From assembly GCA_030704615.1 (NCBI GenBank), contig CM060733.1:21700001-21764000 (forward strand): a DNA stretch of 64,000 bases, read 5' to 3'. Numbering within the stretch: the stretch's first letter is position 1; each line of letters begins with the position of its first letter. Both the position numbers and the translations under genes were made by a program. Origin of the DNA: Takakia lepidozioides. Lineage: Eukaryota > Streptophyta > Takakiopsida > Takakiales > Takakiaceae. This document shows positions 45,358 to 57,735 of this stretch, in pieces. A model generated the notes under the pieces. The model searched no databases, was not told where the DNA came from, and was given only the letters and a program-made list of their open reading frames with translations.

Positions 45358-46292
45358 TAGTAGGTGGCGTAGGTGGGAAGTAATTCCAGTTCATCTCTTG
45401 CAGTCTGTTTCCAACCAAACGACAAAGGTGTCATTTTTACTACGCAATTGTATCGAAAGGACTATCAACGTCTTCAAGTTGTGAACAACAATATATTGCA
45501 GCACTACAAACCTCTCTTATATCTGGAATGTAAATGGATATGCTCTGGTGCAAGAAGAGCGTTAACGCAACAAAGATAATGAAGTGTACGAGAAGTGAAA
45601 GCACAAAAGTTTTCACCGCAATGAGTGCCGCGGTGGATGGTTAGACGCCTCGCGGGCTAACTGGTAATCCTGTAACTTTGAAACTTTGAGAGTTGGAGCT
45701 GTCTGTTTTGAGGCAACAAAGTTGGAAACAGAAAGAAATAGAACTAGGTTTTGATTTCAATTCTAAAACTTGAATTTGAGTGCATGTTGTCCGGCTAGGT
45801 TAGGTGGACCTCCATATCAACTATGTTTCAAAGATTTGCATACCGCCATCTTCCACTTGATTTTGTGCTCGTGGATGTGCGTGCTGGGATTGTGTAGATA
45901 CAAGTTGTAGGGAGAGAGATTCATAACAAGCTTAGCTTATGAGAACAAGCCTCAACATTCCAATCGCGCTCAAGTCCATTCAACTCTATCAGGTTATGCT
46001 ATATACAACATATTCATAGAACACTGATCGAGGCAAATTATCCTGCAAAACAATGGTGGTGTGGTATCATAAAGCGACTTGACAATAAAGTGTGACCAAA
46101 CAATGCCATAAAAGCTATGTTGATCCACATACATAAATATTCAGGAGCTCAAAACTTCCACAGCTATTTGTATATATTACCACTAATGTCTTCCACGTAT
46201 CTATTTGAAAATGAACTTCTGGTACTTTGTCATTTTTTTTGCTATTCCAACTAATATATGCTGAAGTTTTACTTAATTAAATTTATCAGACG
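45358..46292. other. No assigned gene
   Basis: Mixed sequence with no frame, repeat or RNA gene that can be supported. Confidence 0.3.
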
Positions 46293-46420
46293 CAATGGCA
46301 CATGGGCGGGCAAAAGACGACCTTTGAAGGAGTGCGCTATAATTGCGGGAAGAGTAGGCACATGGCCAAAAAGTGTCCGGATCCAAGACATCTGAATATG
46401 ACCCTATTTGAGCTATAAGT
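46293..46420 (+). pseudogene. Gag zinc-knuckle fragment
   Basis: The frame reads QWHMGGQKTTFEG then RYNCGKSRHMAKKCPDP, a CCHC knuckle in which the first Cys is Arg (CGC in place of TGC). A stop follows at TAA about 46418. It is an isolated scrap of a retrotransposon nucleocapsid. Confidence 0.55.
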
Positions 46421-46808
46421 AGAATTTTAAATTTCATTTGAAATGTAGCCTAACCACTAGAGAAATGTTGCGAAGTACTTGTAATATTCACCACATTAGT
46501 GATAGATGCAAGAGGAGTCCGTACAAACCTCTGTCCTTTGTTGCGTTGTTTTTCCTTGCGTCGTTACATAGCTCTTTCGTTTGTGTTTCGTTGTGCTATT
46601 GTAGTCAGTCCACAATTTTCCCGTATGTAGGCTCCATAAGGATTTACGCTCATACCTTCTCGGAAAAGAAGCACAAAAATTGTTAATAATTTTCTTGATG
46701 TTCTCAATATTCCAGTAAGCATCAAAGACAACATGTTATGCTTTTAGTGCAAGTCTTTATGTAGCTTTTTGGGTTGGAGAGCGAGTATCATTTGGCTTAG
46801 CACGAGCT

Positions 46809-47036
46809 ATGGCCTCCTTTTCCAACGAGGTCGCGTAGGTGAGGCATGTAAGTCTTTCGGCCCAGGCTGTTACGGGCGTGGGCTGCGTTATTGGGGGCAT
46901 CGCGTTGGCCTTTGGAATATGTAAGAGCATGGAATGGAAAGACGAGCTCGATGACAAAATCGGGGGCAGCGCCAAGGCCGCCAAGGCAATGCATAAGATC
47001 TGGGTTGAGAAGAAGAAGAAGAAGAAGGGGAAGTAG
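46809..47036 (+). CDS. Small membrane-type hypothetical protein
   Basis: ATG at 46809 opens MASFSNEVA, then TAG; the same frame continues from 46839 with a 20-residue hydrophobic segment (VTGVGCVIGGIALAFGI), a charged helix (EWKDELDDKIGG, AKAAKAMHKIW) and a Lys-rich end (KKKKKKGK, stop 47036). Base composition and frame look coding, unlike the surroundings. Not recognised. The TAG may be a real stop (pseudogene) or lie in a splice donor (TAG|GTGAGG). Confidence 0.35.
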
Positions 47037-48334
47037 GTGGTTGTAGAGAGAGATTCACTTGGGTCACGTGAATGCGAAGGTGGGGCTCAGCAAAATGAGG
47101 AGTTGGAGTGGAAGTCCTTGGCAAGGTGCTAATGAAGAAGCCTTTCTATCTCCTCTTTCATTAAAGTTTTTTTTTTTCTCATAATCATGGTATATTCAGA
47201 ACTAGTGAGCACCATGGAATTGGAATACTTGACCAATAGCTCTTTCCCTTTTGTTGATCTTGAGGGAAAAGAAAGCAGAGCCATTTTTAGGCTATGATGG
47301 TTATACGATATTATCTTGTGAGTCTGAGGTTCCCATTTGTGACAAGTGGTTGCTCATATATAGGCATGCCCTGAGTAGAGTTCGAAAGCAAACTTGATTC
47401 AAGTTTCTCTTCTGGAACAAAGTATAGTTGTCTGATGGGTGTTGTTGATGGTGCTGCAATAATCAAAGCTTCAATGTCTCTCTCATTTCTCAATGAAATA
47501 TGTCCTTCAATTGCACCATTACCAGAGTCATCACCATTGCATTCGCATCCAAAGGCCAAATACCAATAGTATGAAAATCAGTCTTGACGTTTTTGGCTTA
47601 TATATAGTTTGCATAGCTTTTGTCAACCCATTCTGCCAATGCACTTTTGTCAAGTTCATTGTAATTATTCTACAACATTTCAGCATCTCCTACCGCCCAA
47701 AATTGTGTCTTGAAATATTTGAAACATGATACATCGAGAGGTTGTATGTATAATTTGAGATGAATTTGACCCCGAACTTCTTCAAATCTTGCTCAAATCT
47801 GACAAGCCCAATTGCAACAGCTAGCCTATGGCATAAGCTATCACTTGACCCACGGTACACAAAATTTGGATGAAGATTCATCCTTCAAGTAGTAGAAAAA
47901 TCCTTATGTGAACTATTATAGGTGGTTTTCCCTTATCATGTAGCAAAAAAAACTCACATTAAAGGATACAATATTGGCAATGATCCACTCAAACCTCACG
48001 GTATGCAAAGGCTTGGAGATCCTCTTAGTGCTTCAAAACTGTCACGGTACACCGCTATCCGGGCAGTTTCTATGAACTGACCATAACGCTATGGAACGGT
48101 CAGGGGCGGCCCACTCTGGCCCCTTCGCTGCCCGACCTGAAAGTTCGCCCTCCCAGCCGGGCCCGCCCCTGACCGCTGCAGAGTAACGTCTACCTGCGAT
48201 GAGAGCGATCCGCTTGGGGATGCGGTTCTACCCTCCCTGCACACCCTAGAATCACCGTGCACATAATGCGGCCCCAAATCAGCCCACGTTGGTTTCTGCA
48301 GGTGCGAAGGCCAGGATAGGAGGGCCACAACTTG
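47037..48334. other. No assigned gene
   Basis: No supported gene. A G+C-rich part with short inverted words (ggtcaggggcgg and cccgcccctgacc, about 48099-48175) can form a hairpin. Confidence 0.3.
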
Positions 48335-48930
48335 TGTTTTTTTTTTTCATTTTTCCAAAATCGCTGGGGGGCCACGTGTGAGTTCTATCCGGGAATAACG
48401 AGGTAGCAGCTTCGAAAGTGGCTATACACCAGGTGACACGTTCTAAACGGTCCACGTCTTCAAATTTAGGCTCCTCATTCTCAACTACTTTTGTACAGGT
48501 ATCTGACCTATTTTCCAGGTCGAAATCTGGCGATTTTTGGCCAGAAAGAAAAATACTGGTTGGCCCCCACAAGGTGAAACTTTGAACTTTGAAGGCACAA
48601 AATTGGGAACTCTGAAATGCACCTTAAGTGTGTCGGCAGTTGGGACTCACAATCAGTCACGTTTTTATTTCATTTTTCCAAGATCGCAGGAGGGGCCACA
48701 TGTGAGTTCGATTCGGTGCCCATGTGGCGAGAGTAACGAGGTGGCAGGTTTACAAAAGTGGCTCATAGACCAGGTGGCAAGTCTTATCTTCTCCACGTCG
48801 GCAAAATTAGGCTCAACAACTGGCGCTTTTTGGCGAAATTTCGCCCCATAGTTCTTTGCAAAAGTAGCTGACCCATTTTCCAGGTTGAAATCTAGCGATT
48901 TTTCGCCAGTAAAAAAACACTACGGTCATA
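48335..48930. repeat. Tandem direct repeat, period about 325 bp
   Basis: Unit one (48340-48555) and unit two (48665-48915) share tttcatttttccaa(a/g)atcgc, gggccac(g/a)tgtgagttc, taacgaggt(a/g)gcag, gtggct(a/c)ata.accaggtg, attttccaggt and gcgatttttcgccagtaaa. No coding capacity is seen. Probably a non-autonomous element or satellite unit. Confidence 0.65.
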
Positions 48931-51900
48931 ATTGTGCCATGGATTTACTGGTGACGTTGAAGACCTAGTTCTGGAGACCTGTTCTGGAGACCTACGTCTC
49001 CCACTAACGAAAACATCTTTGGGGGTGCTTCAACCAAGGTCAATGTCTGAAAGTCCAAAGGAGCAAATATTACTTACAACAAACTTCCCCCTTGTTTGGT
49101 CTCTATGGCTTTCTCGCAAGGTTATTTGTTCCTTGTCTTTGCATCAATAAATTACAAGGCCTTCTGTCTTAAAAGGAAAAAAACAATTTTTAAGAAATTG
49201 TTGTTACATAAAGATGTATACCTTTCCAGAGAGGTAGGTACCTACCATACCATATGTTTCAGCAGAACCTGTATTTTAAATGTAGGGTTTCAGCTTTGTG
49301 AAGAGGCAGCTTGAATTCCACTGCACATAATGCACTTGCCATCCTTCACGTATGCCATGACTACTTACTTAGGGATATCAACATTACTTATCAAAAGAAT
49401 CAGTGTTGGTAGATAGGCTGTCACGCAGGATGGGTCCAACTTTGATATTTTTTATTTTATGTTTTTCGCTCTTGAAGAGGGAACTAATTTCGGTCTTGAA
49501 TTCAGGCTTATTGGGTCCAGGTCAATAGTTGTCTGACTTCATGGTTAGCCCTGGTTTTCTTCTGTCTCTGTCTGGGCTCATCCTTCACCCTTCATGCTGT
49601 GTAATTTGCCTCATGGCTCCTCTTGTTTTATTTCTCCCCTTTAAAATAAAAAACTTGATGTTTTACAAAAACGATTTATTTGTTTCAAAAAATTAAAAAA
49701 TTAAAAAAATCCCGCATAGTAGAATAGACACAGGATCCCATGACGTGCGAACCGCTGTATTGTACACTAGAGACCTCCCTACCGTACCCTAAGTCTGTAC
49801 ACCTAAGCACGTACCTGTACCTATTTAATCCACAAAGTATATATACTTTGGGAGACGCGTACAATACAATACGGTCTAGCAGGTACATTGTCGTCGTAGT
49901 GCCGCAGCAGCTTCTAGATTCTCGTTCCACACATCTCGAGCTCAAATCTTCGTGCTGATGATATAGGTAGTTGCCTCATTACTATAGCGAAATCTGTGTT
50001 ATGTACAATGATGAGGTGACTTTCTGTCGGGAAAATCACATACATCCAGTCAAGCTGCCGATCTCATCACACCTAATATATATATACATGTATGGTCAAG
50101 TCTTCGATAACGTTCCGATCAATAAATCTTCACGGAGGACAAGTACGTACCGTAGAACAATCGGATGAAAGTTGGAAGATGAATGGATCAATCCGCAGTC
50201 AAACAGATCTGTTGAGGAAAAAAGCAAAGCGACGTGGGCAGAGCAGAGAGCGGGGCGTGGTAAAAGCAGTAAAGAGCAGCGCAGCATTTATCATTTATCC
50301 CATATCGTTTGGCCAGGGCGCCACGCCCAACGCACCCACTCCGCGCTGCCACGCTTGTCCGGTCGGCCCGACACCTGCCGGCCCACCGTCAGATCCAGTC
50401 GCCAACCTCCCATTGCCGGTTATTGCCAGTCATCACAGTCTCTCGTGCGACTGGCTATACCCGCCGCCGATCACCCCCTCTTGTAGGTAGATTGACCGTC
50501 CCTTCCCGGCGAAAATCATATTTCCAGAAATATGAAATAATACGTAAAATACAAAATGTAAAATGGTGGACTCACTTCGCCTAGGGACGACCGTGCATTG
50601 AAAGTTCGATATTATTCTCGGTTGAATGATGGGTATTAATGCCCAAACATTCAGTCAAGGACGAGAATGGCCATGTGACCCAACGCACTTACTATTCCTC
50701 GTTTTATTTTCTACTTTTTCAACCACCAATTTGTATTTAATAAAATTTTATGTGAATTTCTGCATATACTTTGTTTTTGCAATTTTGTTTTATTTCCTGA
50801 GCAGATTTTGGTACTTGTGGAAATTAGTGGGAGGGAGTAAGTGGGAAGTAATGAAGGAGAGGGAAGTAGGCAAACCGTTACGTAGAATAAACATAGAAAA
50901 TGCATTGGATTATGGTACACGGTACTGTGCCTTTACGAAGCTCGCCTGGCTTGTATGTGTAATGCGGAGCGTTGGGAAGTGTGCAGAGAATGGGGGCTAT
51001 AAAGGGGCCGCCAAAACCGTCATTTTTCGATATCTGACCGACCGCCATTTGAATTGGGCGCCTGTGGTTTAAGGATTTAGCGGCGCGGCTAATGGGGGGA
51101 AGTACGACCATTTATCCGCGCTCTATTGAATTCGATTTATCCCATATCGTTTGCACTTAACAATCGTCTGACTGGCAGTTGCCGGTTCCGGACACGGTCA
51201 GAGCCAGTACTTCCACTGTACATGACTCCGAATCTCATGTACCCGGGATTCGAACCATGTATCCGATGCTCGAGGCACATGCGGGAGAGCGAAGCGGGGA
51301 TCGATCCACACGTGGTGCGTAAAGTGGAGTAAAGCGGCGGCAGGCCTACATTAGTGCAGCGCCTGCCTCGCCTCTGCTGCTCTCTGCCATCCCTGCCGAG
51401 CTTGCTTGCTATTCCACACATAATAATCCGGAAGGGTCCCGGGTTGATTCAGCAATTTGTGAATCTGTTCAAGGATTAGCGCAGTAATTTGTGGATGCCC
51501 AGAAGGCGGATGAAAGCACAAGCCTGCCCATTGATGCCGCCTAGAAACTCTCTTTTACGGAGAGCTTTGCGTGCAAGTTGACCTTGATTGAATTGGTTGG
51601 GGTGATGCCTTGGTGACGACATGTTTCTGTGTGCAGAATGAAGTTCTGCACCCCACCCAGTGTGTGTCTGGGACTCGGGAGTGCTTCAAAATAGGGAAGA
51701 CTGGTGGTGGGGCACAGCTATAAACAGCGGAATATGATATAAGAACCTCGTTCCTTTAGGGGGTTGAGGAATGCAATGGAAGAACCCCAGTTGTTGGTTT
51801 TGTATATAGGAGCGGTAAGTTATGGGTAGTTGGAGGAGGATTATTTAGCGCGCATCAGCCGAAAAGTCAGAGAGTAAGTGACTAGCTGCGCCATCATGAC

Positions 51901-52674
51901 TGCTCGGCAGAAAGCTCGCTCTCGTGCCTGCAACTTTGTCGACGTCTCTTTCGGCAGTTCCACACTTGTCTTAGGTACTTGGGTGACAGCAGGAGCTTTG
52001 CACTTGGTTGTAGTTAAGTCTGCTCTGCCTGAGCTAATGCATTTTTTGGTAGCTAGTAGCTAAAGGGTTGGGCTAGTGCTAGCGTGTGGCAAAGCAGAGA
52101 ATGGACAGGAGAGGAGACGTGTGGGTGTGAGTAAAGTGCTCGTGGGAGCAGGAAAGGGACCTTGAGAGCGGGCCGATGTGGGTTGTTTAGCAGAGAAGGG
52201 GGAGTAGATCCCAAACTCTGTGCGAAGCGGGGTCAGTCTAGCTTCCGAGGTGAAGGTGGGTCGTATGGAAATGTTGCAATGATTTTTCATTCCACGATCA
52301 GGCCCCGTGAGCTGGATCTTCTGGGACTGAGGCCTTTGCAATGCAAGGATCGGACAATCTGGCCAGGGTTATGTTGTAGGCCTTGAGACGTCTGTCAAGG
52401 TGATTTAGAGGTCTTCAAATCTAGACAGTCCACAGGTGACGAGTGGCTATGGCAAACTCAATACATCCTGAGAGTTTAGTAGTTGACATTAAGTGGGCCT
52501 CGACCGATTGCGACAAGCTCAACTTTCTCTAAGCACAAATTGCTAGCCGGTTCTGTGTCTGCTGCTGAAATACCTCTGCACCAAAAATTCAATTATCTTG
52601 TCACACAGGGAATTGACATCCGGGCGAGACTTGAATTATAGACACATTCGCTATTACTACAACATTATGCGGAG
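48931..52674. other. Long 5' flank of the NPH3 gene, no assigned gene
   Basis: Several AT-rich stretches alternate with G+C-rich ones (50300-50500, 51280-51420). A 19-bp word, atttatcccatatcgtttg, occurs at 50293 and 51135. A tRNA B-box-like ggttcgaatccc lies on the minus strand near 51255 without an A box. An ATG-headed frame at 51896 (MTARQKARSRACNFVDV) could be an upstream exon or leader frame of the NPH3 gene but cannot be linked. Confidence 0.35.
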
Positions 52675-55600
52675 ATGACCGTCGCACTCTCGTCTCCTGT
52701 TTGTCCTCTCATGCATTGCCAGGATGACATCGAAGCGAAGGGGGCGGCAGATGGCAAGGTCAGCGTTGAAGCGTTCGAGGAGCTTGTGCCATATTCGCCA
52801 AGAGAGAAGGACGACGATGTGGTAATGGTCATGAATCCCTCGTACTACTCGGAAGACTTCAAAGAGCTGCCGAAGGTTGGCGGTCCCAACTCTTTCATCG
52901 GACCTGCTCTCAAGCGCAACATACGTGCTTGGTATGTTGATTTACTCAAGCTCACGGAGGTCCGCGTAATGATACCCATTGTTCACACATCTTACTCTTG
53001 AGAATAGCAATCAATCAAGTCCTGCTTTTTGGTGTGTTCAGGTGGTGAGGTAAATGAATGTCAGAATCTTAAGTTTCGAGTTTTTTGTCAGGTGCGAGGC
53101 AACAGGGCTGCCCACTTCCATCACCATTCATTTCAAGGATCGCAGTTTTCAACTCCATAAGGTACGCGCATCATCTGGTTCAGTCATTTTAAGCGGGCCC
53201 TGCCCGGGTCATTATCATATCAGTGCCATTTTTTTCCAAGGTATCGATGATTTAACGAGCTAGCAGTTCTACTTGGGAGCGTGTCCAAGGTTGAAGTAGT
53301 CAGCTTCTCTCATAGTCTCGGCAGCCTTTGTAAGAGCTAGTCTTCGGGTTATGTATTGTGTACGACTGGCAAGGGTAAATTATTCCTTCTGCAGATATAA
53401 GCATCATATCTCGAAAACTAAGCCTCCCTACAGTGTACTGCGGATCCACGTCTTACCTTATCACCCCCAGGAATTGTCCCCGCCTCAACTGCTCCACTGC
53501 AGAGCATTCCATGCGTTTGAGGTCTCTTGTGCTGTCATTTTTCTCTACTGGGTAAGAAGTATTGTCGGAAAGCATTCGCCATATCGTCAATGAAATTTAG
53601 AATGTCAGGTTTGTATACATCTACACCACCAAGTCTTAATATTTTCGTGGTGGCAGTTTCCGTTGGTGTCAAGAAGTGGGTATCTGAAGCGCCTGCTGAT
53701 GGAGTCAAAGGAGGCCAAACTTCCTAGCGACTGCCCTGGTGGGCCTGAAATATTTGAACTGGTTGCGAATTTCTGCTATGGCTCAACTATCCTGATGGAG
53801 CCTTCGAATGTAGCGGCATTACGTTGTGCCGCCGACTACTTACAGATGTCAGAGGATTACGGCAGGGCCAATTTGTGCGAGCGCAGCGATCTCTACCTGA
53901 CACAGGTAACTTCTGCATGCAGTTGGTGGTCGTAAGTGATACTTCGTGCTGCTGAAGTGAGTTTGGTTTGACCTAACTGAAGCTCGGAGTTTGTGAATGA
54001 AGAGGTTTAGTACAGTTTGTGGATGAATAATGGCATCTCACTCATGCTGACAGGTTGCACTGCAAAGTTGGGAAGATACTGTAGTTGTTCTCCAGCATTG
54101 CGAGACGTTGGCTCCACTTGCCGAGCAGCTTCACATAGTGAGCCGCTGCATTGAGTCTCTAGCTTTCATGGCCTGCATGGAACTGCTTGACCCCAATGAA
54201 AGGAAAACCAGGCCTGGCATGTCAGTAGAGAGCCAATTCTGGAGTGACTTTAGTGCAAGCACCCGCGATTCGTCCTCGCGCGACTGGTGGGTCCAGGATC
54301 TGGTACACCTGCCCTCCCATCTCTTCGGCCGCATGATCGTTGCGATTCGAAGGCAAGGAATGCAAGAGAAGTATGTGGGTCAGGTTATTATGCAGTTTGC
54401 CGAACGCTGGATATTCGGGATAGAGAGCGACACCCCTTTCATTTCCAAAGTGCAGTTTAAAACCCGGGTTCCAGAATTTCATTTCAAGCCCAACCAGTGT
54501 GGGCTTGTGGAAGCTGTGGTGAAGCTGCTCCCCATGGAAAGAAATGTAGTACCCACCAGCTTTCTTTTTGCACTTCTGCGGTGTTCCTTGGCCTCCAATG
54601 CCAACGAAGAGTGCAGGTACTGTAGCACATGTGTTTTATATACTACTAATAGCTATTTGGCCTGTGTGCGCACATGTTTACTTGAACGTCAGTGAAATTT
54701 GCAAGCTCAAACATCCTAGTATTATGATGAGTAAAGATTCTGTCTGAGGCCACCTATTCTGGGCTGCAGTTTCTTTGGCTTGATTGTAAGTTGGCACCTT
54801 CTATGCTGGTCCATAAAGATTGTGCTGGCACTCTTGCACTACTCGTACAAGTTATGCACTAATTCAGGTTATTTGAGTTGATCTGTCAATATTTATGTGA
54901 AACAACTGCATGGATGCCTAAATCGATACTATGGTTTAATTGATTCCACCAATCTGTGGCAACTTCATAAATTTTCCAGGGCCATGTCTCCTGCTCAACC
55001 TGGTAACCTGGTTTTACCATAGAGGCCCTTTGCAATATAATTCTTCAAGGTAGTATTGTTTTTCGTGTAGTTCTTGTTGTCTCATTTGGCTGAAGCTAAA
55101 TTTGGCAGGTTGCAGCTGGAGACTCGAGTCTCCTTGCAGCTGGAACATGCCACACTCAACGATCTTCTCCTACCAAGCAGAGCTGAGAAGGAGGGCTGCT
55201 GCATTTTGACACCAGAGCTAGATTGCATGGAACGCATTGTGACTCGCTTCGTGTCACGACAAAGAGTGTTCAGTGATTCTGGGGCCATGTCACATTCGAT
55301 GGGAGACCCAGTCTCTGAATTTACTCACTGTCTGCAGGTGGTGTCAGCATTTTCAAAGATCTGGGATGAATACCTATCTGAGATTGCCTGTGATTCTAGT
55401 CTAACCCCAATCAGGTTTGCAGATCTAGCTGAAAAGATTCCAGGTTATGCCCGACTGACTCATGACCATTTGTATAAAGCAATCCACACCTATCTTAAGG
55501 TAATTCCTCTGTACCGTGCTAGGTCTAAGCTGGTTACTCCATATCTGTCTTCTCCGAACATTGATGTTATGGCATGAGTAATGATTGTGCATGGGATATG

Positions 55601-56639
55601 ACATCTAATTCTCAAGTAAATCTGTCTGCAGGTGCACCCTGATGCCTCCTCAGAGGAACGGTTATTTTTGTGCCGTAGCTTGAACTGCCAGAAGCTCTCA
55701 CAGGAAGCTTGTACCCATGCCGTCCAGAATGATCTGATGCCACTCCGAATGATTGTGCAAGCAATGTTCATGCAGCAGCTGCAAACCCGCACTGCCCTGA
55801 ACTCTCACCTGGAGTCCACAGGCCAATCTCTCCGTTTTGATGCACTCCGAGCCCTGGCCACACCTGCTTGCTATCGGGCCAATGCAACAGAACACCTGAG
55901 TCAGCATTGTGAATCATTCCAGTCGAGGGATTCTTTCAGATCGATTGAGTCTTTAAGAACTAAAGATATGGTGGATGAGGATGGAATGCCTCTTGGTTAC
56001 ACGATGAAGAGGGATGCCGCATATCGGCAGGCTTCCAACCTGAAGGCAGACTACCAGGCAACTGAGAGCAGGTTGCGGACTTTGGAAGCGGAGCTGGGAA
56101 GAATGCGAAGGGTTCTGGAAGATACTATGGTGGACGAGGGTGCAACCCATGAAGTCAATCAGGATCGGACTTCCATTAATGGTTCGGGTTTAGTTTCGCC
56201 GGCCCAGGTTCTTGTTCATAGGTTTGTAGACAGTCGAGATAGGCAACCGAGGGGTGGTGGTGGGTGTATGGGACAGGTCCCTCCACTGCCTACAGTGCCT
56301 GAGGAGTGCAGCAAAAAGGGAGGCGCCAGTGGCTGCATCAGCCAGCTAAAGCAAGCTAACAGGAGTAGTAGCTTGTTTGCCAAAGCACTCCAGAGATTGA
56401 AATTTGGAAGCTTTCGTAAAGGACGGAATGGTACAAATTCCCAAAGCGCTGTTGCTACTGCCTCAGGGCCAAAAGTGGATGCCCCGGCTGCTGTATCTTG
56501 GTGGCCTGTGGATGATAAAAGTGCTAGCATGCGATATGCTGGCCCCGATGATTACATCTCCAGAACTGACTCAATGCCCAGGCCTGCAGGGCCTGGCAGG
56601 GTTAGGCATCACCATTCAAGGCATAATTCAGTAGATTAA
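52675..56639 (+). CDS. NPH3/RPT2-family BTB protein
   Basis: Substrate adaptor of CUL3 ubiquitin ligases at the plasma membrane; land-plant relatives act in phototropin and auxin-transport signalling. Six exons join in phase (52675-52931, 53092-53161, 53657-53905, 54054-54616, 55109-55499, 55632-56639) to give 845 residues, a normal length. Order: BTB domain (WCEATGLPTSITIHF.DRSFQLHKFPLVSRSGYLKRLL; PEIFELVANFCYG); NPH3 domain with CRSLNCQKLSQEACTHAVQN; a coiled coil (ATESRLRTLEAELGRMRRVL); a basic Ser-rich C-terminus. It ends RHNSVD: a Ser third from the end with upstream basic residues, the position at which Arabidopsis NPH3 is phosphorylated for 14-3-3 binding. All donors are GT and acceptors AG. 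The start at 52675 is the first in-frame ATG; an acceptor at about 52718 would allow a spliced leader instead. Confidence 0.92.
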
Positions 56640-57591
56640 TGCTGTCAACATTGCTCAGAGGTGGAGGTGGTCACAGTGTCTCAACGAGGAGATTGTTCAT
56701 GTAATGCAGGGTTCTCAAGGCTTGTTGTCTTGATTTCCTGGCAAAGATTCCATCTTGAATCCACTCCAGCAACTAGTTGCAGAATCTAGCTTTTCATATT
56801 ATTGTGTCATTTCCTGCTGTAAGGTATGTCCTATAATCTTTGAAGCTATGTATGGATGAGAATCGTAGGGAAGACAGTATGGACAAGTTCAATTTGTGTA
56901 TATATGCACACACATGCTGAAAGCAGGCTAGGATGATGAGCGATATGGTGGCGTCCACCTTCAATGTTCATATCGTATTATGTTGGTACGAGTACATCCT
57001 CTAGTACTTTCTTGACCTGCATTCCTTTGACATACCTCATACCTCCCTTCATTTCTTGGGTGCGATTTTGATCTAATTTACCCATGCAGATAAAGATGAA
57101 GTGTCATTTTACCCTTGCCTGTCTAGAAGAGCACCAAACTCTACAGTCTGCAATGGTACTCCCAGATAGGTTCGTGTTGCTGCAAGATAACGCGAGCCTT
57201 AACTTGGCTAAACTTGTACTTACCTGCTGATACACGAGATCAGTGTTGTGTACATTTCTTCTCTGTTTCCAAATTTTATTTATGTATTCTCTAACAAATC
57301 TGCTACAGTTTAGTTCGAAGTATGTTACCAAGTGATTATGGGAAGCTTGAACTCAAATCTATTCCCGTTCCTGCGTGCAGACCTCATGATTCTCTGCACT
57401 CTTCAGCTCTTACCGGACATCCTGCTGATTAAGGATACGATTCGACAGGTCCCCCCGAGTGTCAGATGGTTGGCTACCCATTGTAACCCGTGGCATTGTT
57501 TATGACGTGAGATTGTGGTTCTAGACACCCAGAAAGGACCGATATGGTTTGGAGGAGTAATTTTGGACCCTGGCCCAAATATGGAAACAAC
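56640..57591. other. 3' flank of the NPH3 gene
   Basis: Nothing beyond the likely 3' untranslated region. No clear polyadenylation signal was chosen. Minus-strand frames here are short and without domains. Confidence 0.4.
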
Positions 57592-57735
57592 CAAGTTGTA
57601 GCCCAGTGCTTAAGGACGCATACCACCTTGGAAGTAGTTGTGGGTTCAATCCACGGATTGGTGTCACTAAGGTGTCCACCGACACCATAATTTACGCTTC
57701 TTTTAGGAAGCGACTATACATGTAAATGAAATATA
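57592..57735 (+). mobile_element. tRNA-derived SINE
   Basis: A box tagcccagtgcttaagg at 57599 and B box ggttcaatcc at 57643, 44 bp apart. The body then carries tgtcactaaggtgtccacc and a gtaaatgaaat word that also occurs in the SINE at 33402, so the two may belong to one family. The head does not close as a full tRNA. Confidence 0.6.

Noticed and set aside
45600-45690. tRNA-like ggatggttagacgcc stretch
   Set aside because: No B box (ggttcaaatcc) follows at the expected 40-50 bp.
51180-51340. Possible tRNA gene or SINE (ggttcgaatccc on the minus strand)
   Set aside because: No A box at the right distance and no cloverleaf can be formed.
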